From positions 1 to 10,125 of the forward strand of contig JANXYI010000146.1 in the NCBI GenBank assembly GCA_025350085.1: 10,125 bases of DNA, given 5' to 3'. Origin of the DNA: Deltaproteobacteria bacterium (GTDB lineage: Bacteria; Desulfobacterota; Desulfovibrionia; Desulfovibrionales; Desulfovibrionaceae). The position numbers and the translations under genes were made by a program. Below the pieces are notes generated by a model. It had not been told where the DNA came from. It saw nothing but the letters and a program-made list of their open reading frames with translations, and made no database searches. Shown here piece by piece: positions 6,010 to 10,125 of the stretch. The first letter of the stretch is position 1. Each line of letters begins with the position of its first letter.

Positions 6010-7440
6010 ATGGCCAGCTATGAGACCGTCATCGGCCTTGAGGTGCATGCCCAGCTCAAGACCGCGTCCAAGATCTTCTGCTCCTGCTCCACGCAGTTCG
6101 GCGCGGAGCCGAACGAGAACACCTGCCCGGTGTGCACCGGCATGCCCGGCGTTTTGCCCGTGCTGAACCGCAAGGTCGTGGAATTTGCGGCCAAGATGGG
6201 CCTGGCCATCGACTGCGAGATCAACAGAAAGAGCGTGTTCGCGCGCAAGAACTACTTCTACCCGGACCTGCCCAAGGGCTACCAGACCTCCCAGTTCGAG
6301 CTGCCCATCTGCGAGGGCGGGCACGTCGACATCGTGACCAGCAAGGGGCCCAAGCGCGTGGGCGTCACGCGCATCCACATGGAGGAGGACGCCGGCAAGA
6401 ACATCCACTCGGCGCACGACAACGCCAGCTTTGTGGACCTGAACCGCTCCTGCGTGCCCTTGATCGAGATCGTCTCCGAGCCGGACATGCGCAGCCCTGA
6501 GGAGGCCGTGGCCTACCTGAAGGCCCTGCGCAGCATCCTGGTCTACCTCGACATCTGCGACGGCAACATGGAGGAGGGCAGCTTTCGCTGCGACGCCAAC
6601 GTGAGCATCCGGCCCTTTGGCCAGGAGGCCTTCGGCACCCGCGCGGAGCTCAAGAACCTGAACTCCTTCAAGCACGTGCACAAGGCCATTGAATACGAAG
6701 TCGAGCGCCAGATCGACCTGGTGGAGGACGGCGAACAGGTGGTCCAGGAGACGCGGCTGTATGATGCTGCCAAGGGCACCACGCACTCCATGCGCGGCAA
6801 GGAAGAGGCCCACGACTACCGCTATTTCCCCTGCCCGGACCTGGTGCCTCTGGTGCTTCAGGAGTCCTGGCTGGACCAGTGGCGCACCGAGCTGCCCGAG
6901 CTGCCCAAGGCGAAGGGGCAGCGCTTTGTGACGCAGTATGGCCTGGCCGCGGACGACGCCCAGCTGCTCACGGCCGAGCGCGACCTGGCCGAATATTTCG
7001 AGGCAGCCGTGACGGCCTTCAATGAACCCAAGAAGATCGCCAACTGGATCATGACCGACATTTTGCGCGAGCTGAACGCCACTGGCGGCCGCGCCGCGGA
7101 CCTGAAGCTCACGCCCGCGAACCTGGCTGCGCTCGTGCGCCTGGTGGAGCAGGGCGCCATCAGCGCCAAGAGCGCCAAGGACATCCTGCCCGAGCTGCTC
7201 GAAACCGGGGTCGATCCCGAGGCGCTGGTCAAGGCCAAGGGCCTGGTGCAAATTTCCGACACCTCCGCCCTGGCTTCAGCAATCGACGCCGTGCTGTCCG
7301 AGAACCCCGCGGAGCTGGCCGAGTTTCGCGGCGGCAAGACCAAGCTCATGGGCTTTTTTGTGGGCCAGGTCATGCGCCGCACCAAGGGCCAGGCCAACCC
7401 GGCCGTGGTGAACCAGCTTTTGGCCGAAAAGTTGAAATAA
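6010..7440 (+). CDS. gatB: Asp-tRNA(Asn)/Glu-tRNA(Gln) amidotransferase subunit B
   Basis: A 476-residue protein of normal GatB length. With GatA and GatC it converts Glu-tRNA(Gln), and where needed Asp-tRNA(Asn), to the amidated forms; GatB binds the tRNA and holds the kinase site that activates the misacylated residue. The N-terminus is classic: [13 protein letters not shown] at 4-16, then Cys24, Cys26, Cys39 and Cys42, the zinc-type cysteines, in SKIFCSCS and [27 protein letters not shown] and [14 protein letters not shown] are also present. The C-terminal 150 or so residues form the helical YqeY-like tail with [12 protein letters not shown]. The ATG is preceded by GGGGAGGG. gatA and gatC are not in the window, so the complex must be encoded in part elsewhere. 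The call is firm. Confidence 0.97.
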   Translation: MASYETVIGLEVHAQLKTASKIFCSCSTQFGAEPNENTCPVCTGMPGVLPVLNRKVVEFAAKMGLAIDCEINRKSVFARKNYFYPDLPKGYQTSQFELPICEGGHVDIVTSKGPKRVGVTRIHMEEDAGKNIHSAHDNASFVDLNRSCVPLIEIVSEPDMRSPEEAVAYLKALRSILVYLDICDGNMEEGSFRCDANVSIRPFGQEAFGTRAELKNLNSFKHVHKAIEYEVERQIDLVEDGEQVVQETRLYDAAKGTTHSMRGKEEAHDYRYFPCPDLVPLVLQESWLDQWRTELPELPKAKGQRFVTQYGLAADDAQLLTAERDLAEYFEAAVTAFNEPKKIANWIMTDILRELNATGGRAADLKLTPANLAALVRLVEQGAISAKSAKDILPELLETGVDPEALVKAKGLVQISDTSALASAIDAVLSENPAELAEFRGGKTKLMGFFVGQVMRRTKGQANPAVVNQLLAEKLK

Positions 7441-7477
7441 TTCGCAAAAAGCCTAAATAATTCGAAGGATAAATAAT
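7435..7477 (+). repeat. AT-rich direct repeats between gatB and mtnA
   Basis: AAATAATTCG occurs at 7435-7444, over the gatB stop, and at 7455-7464, a 20-base period. A third partial copy, AAATAAT at 7471-7477, runs into the mtnA start codon. The stretch is sharply richer in A and T than its surroundings and includes the GAAGGA ribosome site. It may keep the mtnA start unstructured; otherwise it is a small duplication. Confidence 0.7.
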
Positions 7478-8510
7478 GACCGAGCATATCCAGTATTCCC
7501 CGGAGCACGACGCCCTGGTCCTGCTCGACCAGCGCTACCTGCCCCTGCGCGAGGAATTTTTCCTCTGCAAGACTGTCAAGGACATCTGCGAAGCCCTGGT
7601 GGTCATGGTCGTGCGCGGGGCCCCGGCCATCGGCGTCACCGCGGCCTACGGCTGCTACCTGGCCGCGCGCGAGATCAGTGGTGTTGCCGATTGGAAGCCT
7701 GCCCTGGCCGACAAGCTGGAGCAGATCGCCAGCGCCCGACCCACGGCGGTCAACCTGCGCTGGGCCGTCAGGCTCATGCAGGCCGAGTGGGCCAGGCATC
7801 CGGAATTCACCCTGGACGAGCTGTCCGTCTTCTGGCTGGCCAAGGCCAAGGTCGTGCACGCCGAGGACATCGCCACCTGCAAGGCCATCGGCGCGTCCGG
7901 CGCGGACTTGATCGCGGACGGCGACACGGTGATGACCCACTGCAATGCCGGGGCGCTCGCCACGGCCGGGTATGGCACGGCGCTCGCGCCCATCCGCGCA
8001 GCCATTGCGCAGGGCAAGCGTGTGCAGGTCATCGCCAACGAGACCCGGCCGTTTTTGCAGGGCGCGCGCCTGACCGCCTATGAATTGCACAAGGACGGCA
8101 TTCCGGTGAAGGTCGCCTGCGACAACGCCTGCGCGCTTTTGATGCAGCGCGGCCTGGTGCAGAAGGTCATCGTGGGGGCCGACAGAATCGCGGCCAACGG
8201 CGACGCGGCCAACAAGATCGGCACCTTTGGCGTGGCGCTCCTGGCCAAGGAGTTCGCCGTCCCGTTCTTTGTTGCTGCCCCGGTCTCGACCATCGACCCG
8301 GAGACCGCTGACGGCTCGCTGATTCCCATCGAGGACCGCACCCCGCGCGAGGTGACGCACATCGGCGCCACGCAGATCACCCCGGACGGCGTGGGCGTGT
8401 TCAACTTCGCCTTTGACGTGACCCCGGCCCGGCTCATCCACGGGATCATCACCGAGCGCGGCGTGCTGACTGCGTCCTACACGGAGGCCATTGCCAAGCT
8501 ATTTAAATAG
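7476..8510 (+). CDS. mtnA: S-methyl-5-thioribose-1-phosphate isomerase
   Basis: A 344-residue cytoplasmic enzyme that turns 5-methylthioribose 1-phosphate into methylthioribulose 1-phosphate in methylthioadenosine salvage. Key motifs are [15 protein letters not shown] at about 45-60, [19 protein letters not shown] with Cys156, [19 protein letters not shown], and [19 protein letters not shown] with Asp236. Cys156 and Asp236 correspond to the catalytic Cys/Asp pair described in Bacillus MtnA. The spacing between them is 80 residues, as in that enzyme. Related sequences include eIF2B-like proteins and ribose-1,5-bisphosphate isomerase, but the whole set of MtnA motifs favours MtnA. The start ATG has GAAGGA a few bases upstream. 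No other recognised salvage gene is adjacent; downstream lies the thiamine unit under its own riboswitch. Confidence 0.95.
   Translation: MTEHIQYSPEHDALVLLDQRYLPLREEFFLCKTVKDICEALVVMVVRGAPAIGVTAAYGCYLAAREISGVADWKPALADKLEQIASARPTAVNLRWAVRLMQAEWARHPEFTLDELSVFWLAKAKVVHAEDIATCKAIGASGADLIADGDTVMTHCNAGALATAGYGTALAPIRAAIAQGKRVQVIANETRPFLQGARLTAYELHKDGIPVKVACDNACALLMQRGLVQKVIVGADRIAANGDAANKIGTFGVALLAKEFAVPFFVAAPVSTIDPETADGSLIPIEDRTPREVTHIGATQITPDGVGVFNFAFDVTPARLIHGIITERGVLTASYTEAIAKLFK
8499..8510. repeat. Perfect 12-bp AT-rich palindrome at the mtnA stop
   Basis: CTATTTAAATAG reads the same on both strands and contains the mtnA stop codon. It is followed at once by TTCC-GTTTAA-GGAA, a short inverted repeat (8511-8524). 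The AT-rich patch lies just upstream of the riboswitch and could hold the thi4 promoter, but no convincing -35/-10 pair was found. Confidence 0.5.
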
Positions 8511-8527
8511 TTCCGTTTAAGGAACAA

Positions 8528-8628
8528 GCCGTCCTTCGGGAGCTCGGAGAAACCGGGCTGAGAGGACCCCTTGCATTGGCTGTGGGGTTGACCGTTGAAC
8601 CTGTCCGGGTAATGCCGACGAAGGGAAT
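8528..8628 (+). ncRNA. TPP riboswitch (THI element)
   Basis: The region carries the conserved THI-element words in order: CTGAGA at 8558-8563, TGAACCTG at 8596-8603 and GGGTAATGCC at 8607-8616, closing with CGAAGGGA. The closing helix P1 can form between TCCTTCG (8532-8538) and CGAAGGG (8619-8625). A variable stem is visible between CCCC (8567-8570) and GGGG (8583-8586). The known role is direct binding of thiamine pyrophosphate to switch off thiamine genes. It precedes thi4 on the same strand. The 3' P1 strand overlaps a sequence that can pair with the terminator arm, so control by transcription termination is the likely mode. Confidence 0.95.
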
Positions 8629-8644
8629 TCTGCAACGCGAGGAG

Positions 8645-8669
8645 CCGTCCCTTCTTTGGGACGGTTTTT
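8645..8669 (+). terminator. Intrinsic terminator of the TPP riboswitch
   Basis: CCGTCCC (8645-8651) and GGGACGG (8658-8664) form a perfect 7-bp stem with a 6-base loop, directly followed by five T residues. It lies 20 bases after the aptamer and 50 before the thi4 start, the classic place for a riboswitch terminator. TCCCTTC (8648-8654) can instead pair with GAAGGGA (8620-8626) of the aptamer, which would serve as the antiterminator. Confidence 0.88.
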
Positions 8670-8718
8670 CGTTTGAGGCGCGTTTGGTCAAAACCGCAAC
8701 AGTTGCAGGAGGACGAGC

Positions 8719-9504
8719 ATGATCATTGACGAGAGGATTGTCACCGAGGCCATTGCCAGCGCGTATTTCGAGAAGTTTCGGAGCTGCCTGGACCTGGACG
8801 TGGCCATTGTGGGCGGCGGGCCCTCGGGCCTGACCGCGGCCTGGAAGCTGGCCGAGGCCGGCCGCAAGGTGGCCCTGTTCGAGCGCAAATTGAGCGTGGG
8901 CGGCGGCATGTGGGGCGGCGGCATGACCTGGAACTACATCGTGGTCCAGGAGGAGGCGAAAAGCATCCTGGAGGGCGCGGGCTGCACCCTGCGCGAGTAT
9001 AAGCCCGGCTACTTCCTGGCCGACTCCGTGGCCGCCACAGCGGCTTTGGCCTTCAAGGCCACGCAGGCGGGCGCGTGCGTCTTCAACTGCATGAGCGTGG
9101 AGGACGTGGTGCTGCGCGAGGTCGACGGGATAAAGAGGGTCATGGGCCTGGTGGTGAATTCCAGCCCCGTGGAGATGGCGCGGCTGCACGTGGACCCGCT
9201 TGTGCTCCACTGCACACATGCCATAGAATGCACGGGACACGCCGTGGAGATGCTGAAAACCCTGGTGCGCAAGAACGGGGTGAAACTGAACACGCCGTCC
9301 GGCGGCATCGAGGGCGAGCAGTCCATGTGGGCCGACGTGGCCGAGGCCAACACCGTGCGCCATACGCGCGAGGTCTTCCCCGGCGTGTGGGTGGCGGGCA
9401 TGGCTGCCAATGCCGTGTACGGCTCGTATCGCATGGGGCCGATCTTCGGCGGCATGCTGCTTTCCGGCGTGAAGGTCGCCCAGGACATTAACGCCCGTTT
9501 ATAA
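8719..9504 (+). CDS. thi4: Sulfide-dependent ADP-thiazole synthase (Thi4 family)
   Basis: A 261-residue cytoplasmic enzyme that makes the ADP-thiazole precursor of thiamine from NAD, glycine and sulfur. The N-terminus has the dinucleotide-binding VAIVGGGPSGLTAA at 28-41, then a Gly-rich VGGGMWGGGMTWN stretch, an ECTGHAVEM segment, and the C-terminal PGVWVAGMAANAVYGSYRMGPIFGGMLLSG. In yeast THI4 the sulfur comes from an active-site Cys that is consumed. Here the matching position reads RLHVDP with His157, as in archaeal enzymes that use free sulfide and turn over repeatedly. This suits a sulfidogenic anaerobe. AGGAGG (8707-8712) gives a strong start. The gene sits behind a TPP riboswitch, so it should be repressed by thiamine pyrophosphate. 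No other thiamine gene follows in the window. Confidence 0.93.
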   Translation: MIIDERIVTEAIASAYFEKFRSCLDLDVAIVGGGPSGLTAAWKLAEAGRKVALFERKLSVGGGMWGGGMTWNYIVVQEEAKSILEGAGCTLREYKPGYFLADSVAATAALAFKATQAGACVFNCMSVEDVVLREVDGIKRVMGLVVNSSPVEMARLHVDPLVLHCTHAIECTGHAVEMLKTLVRKNGVKLNTPSGGIEGEQSMWADVAEANTVRHTREVFPGVWVAGMAANAVYGSYRMGPIFGGMLLSGVKVAQDINARL

Positions 9505-9523
9505 CTGCTGGAAACAACCAAGC

Positions 9524-9552
9524 CCTGGCCGGGGCGTCAAGCCTCGGCCAGG
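9524..9552. other. Strong hairpin between thi4 and der
   Basis: Bases 9524-9535 and 9541-9552 pair over 12 positions, 11 Watson-Crick and one G-T, around the loop GTCAA. It starts 19 bases after the thi4 stop and ends 16 bases before the der start. No T run follows, so it is not a typical intrinsic terminator. It may stabilise the thi4 message, pause polymerase, or influence der translation because the der ribosome site begins a few bases later. Confidence 0.6.
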
Positions 9553-9568
9553 CATCTGGAAGACGACC

Positions 9569-10125
9569 ATGTTGCCCATCATCGCACTCATCGGACGGCC
9601 CAACGTGGGCAAGAGCAGCCTGTTCAACCGCCTGATCCGCAAGAACCAGGCCATCACCCACGACATGCCCGGGGTCACCCGCGACCGCATCTACGGCGAG
9701 ATGGACGAGGACGGCGTGCGCCTGGCCGTGGTCGACACCGGCGGCATGCTGCCCGACGCGCTCGAAGAGGACAACGCGGGCATCGACCGAAGCGTCTTCG
9801 ACCAGGCGGCCGAGGCCCTCGAAGAGGCCGACGTGGTGCTCTTCGTGGTCGACGGCCGCGAGGGCATCACAGGCCTGGACGAGTCCGTGAGCGAGAGGGT
9901 GCGCGCTGCGGGCAAGGCCATCCTGCTCGTGGTCAACAAGATCGACGGCCCGGAGCAGGAGGCCAAGGCCACGGCGGATTTCCACGCCCTGGGCCTGGAG
10001 ATCGCGCCCGTGTCCGCGGCCCACGGCTTTGGCCTGAACACCCTGCGTGCGCGCATTGCCGAGCTGGCTCAGCCGTTCATCGAGCCCGTGGACGAGGACG
10101 AGATCGTCCTGGAACGCGGGCTCAA
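9569..10125 (+). CDS. der: Ribosome assembly GTPase Der (EngA), 5' part
   Basis: The frame opens at ATG 9569 and runs off the right edge after 185 codons, so only the first of the two GTPase domains and the start of the linker are visible. The G motifs are complete: GRPNVGKS at 9-16 (P-loop), TRDR at 37-40 (switch), DTGG at 56-59, NKID at 123-126 and SAAHG at 149-153. Der is an essential cytoplasmic GTPase that helps mature the large ribosomal subunit. The second G domain and the KH-like domain must lie beyond the window. The acidic PVDEDE stretch at about 173-178 fits the linker between the G domains. The ribosome site (GGAAGA) is modest and lies directly after a stable hairpin. Der may be co-transcribed with thi4 when the riboswitch is open, or may have its own promoter that I could not place. 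Confidence 0.93.
   Translation, partial: MLPIIALIGRPNVGKSSLFNRLIRKNQAITHDMPGVTRDRIYGEMDEDGVRLAVVDTGGMLPDALEEDNAGIDRSVFDQAAEALEEADVVLFVVDGREGITGLDESVSERVRAAGKAILLVVNKIDGPEQEAKATADFHALGLEIAPVSAAHGFGLNTLRARIAELAQPFIEPVDEDEIVLERGL

Noticed and set aside
5920..7251. 443-codon open frame on the minus strand over gatB
   Set aside because: gatB is unmistakable on the plus strand; the antisense frame has a repetitive Gly-Leu-Val-His composition.
6858..8441. 527-codon open frame on the minus strand over gatB and mtnA
   Set aside because: It spans two firmly identified genes and their junction, with no recognisable domain.
8491..8520. TTGCCA with GTTTAA as a promoter for thi4
   Set aside because: The spacing is 18 bases and the -10 box fits weakly; not enough to call.

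Overview
The window is GC-rich chromosomal DNA that most resembles a sulfate-reducing member of the Desulfovibrionales (Desulfobacterota). This assignment is inferred from gene content, not from a marker search. The clues are a FliW end convergent with a FlgM operon that carries the Desulfovibrio-type FlgM-associated protein, a sulfide-dependent (histidine-type) Thi4, and an NAD kinase to GatB to MtnA gene run. No mobile element, CRISPR array, tRNA or rRNA was seen.

Left part (1-1216), flagellar regulation: the 3' end of fliW on the plus strand meets a two-gene minus-strand operon. The first gene of that operon encodes a DVU0524-type FlgM-associated protein and the second is flgM, the anti-sigma-28 factor. 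The 110-bp convergent gap holds hairpins that can act as terminators. A good sigma-28-like promoter lies just upstream of the operon, which would place the anti-sigma factor under the control of its own target.

Centre (1362-8510), a compact plus-strand run: NAD kinase, a DUF89/ARMT1-like protein with an extra C-terminal region, an MltA-like lytic transglycosylase lipoprotein, a DUF4254 protein, gatB and mtnA. Gaps are 3 to 51 bp, consistent with one or a few polycistronic units. The functions are mixed: NADP supply, peptidoglycan turnover, tRNA-dependent amidation and methylthioadenosine salvage. The ARMT1-like protein is the least ordinary gene. Its fold-level motifs are recognisable, but the usual metal-binding Asp-Asn pair is replaced.

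Right part (8511-10125): a TPP riboswitch with a clear intrinsic terminator and an alternative antiterminator pairing precedes thi4, which makes the thiazole half of thiamine. A strong 12-bp hairpin separates thi4 from the GTPase gene der, which runs off the right edge.

Most of the window is housekeeping. The points most worth a second look are the motif-divergent ARMT1-like protein coupled to NAD kinase, the internally repeated DUF4254 protein, the sigma-28-like promoter of the flgM operon, the riboswitch switching elements, and the recurrent short direct repeats at gene junctions.
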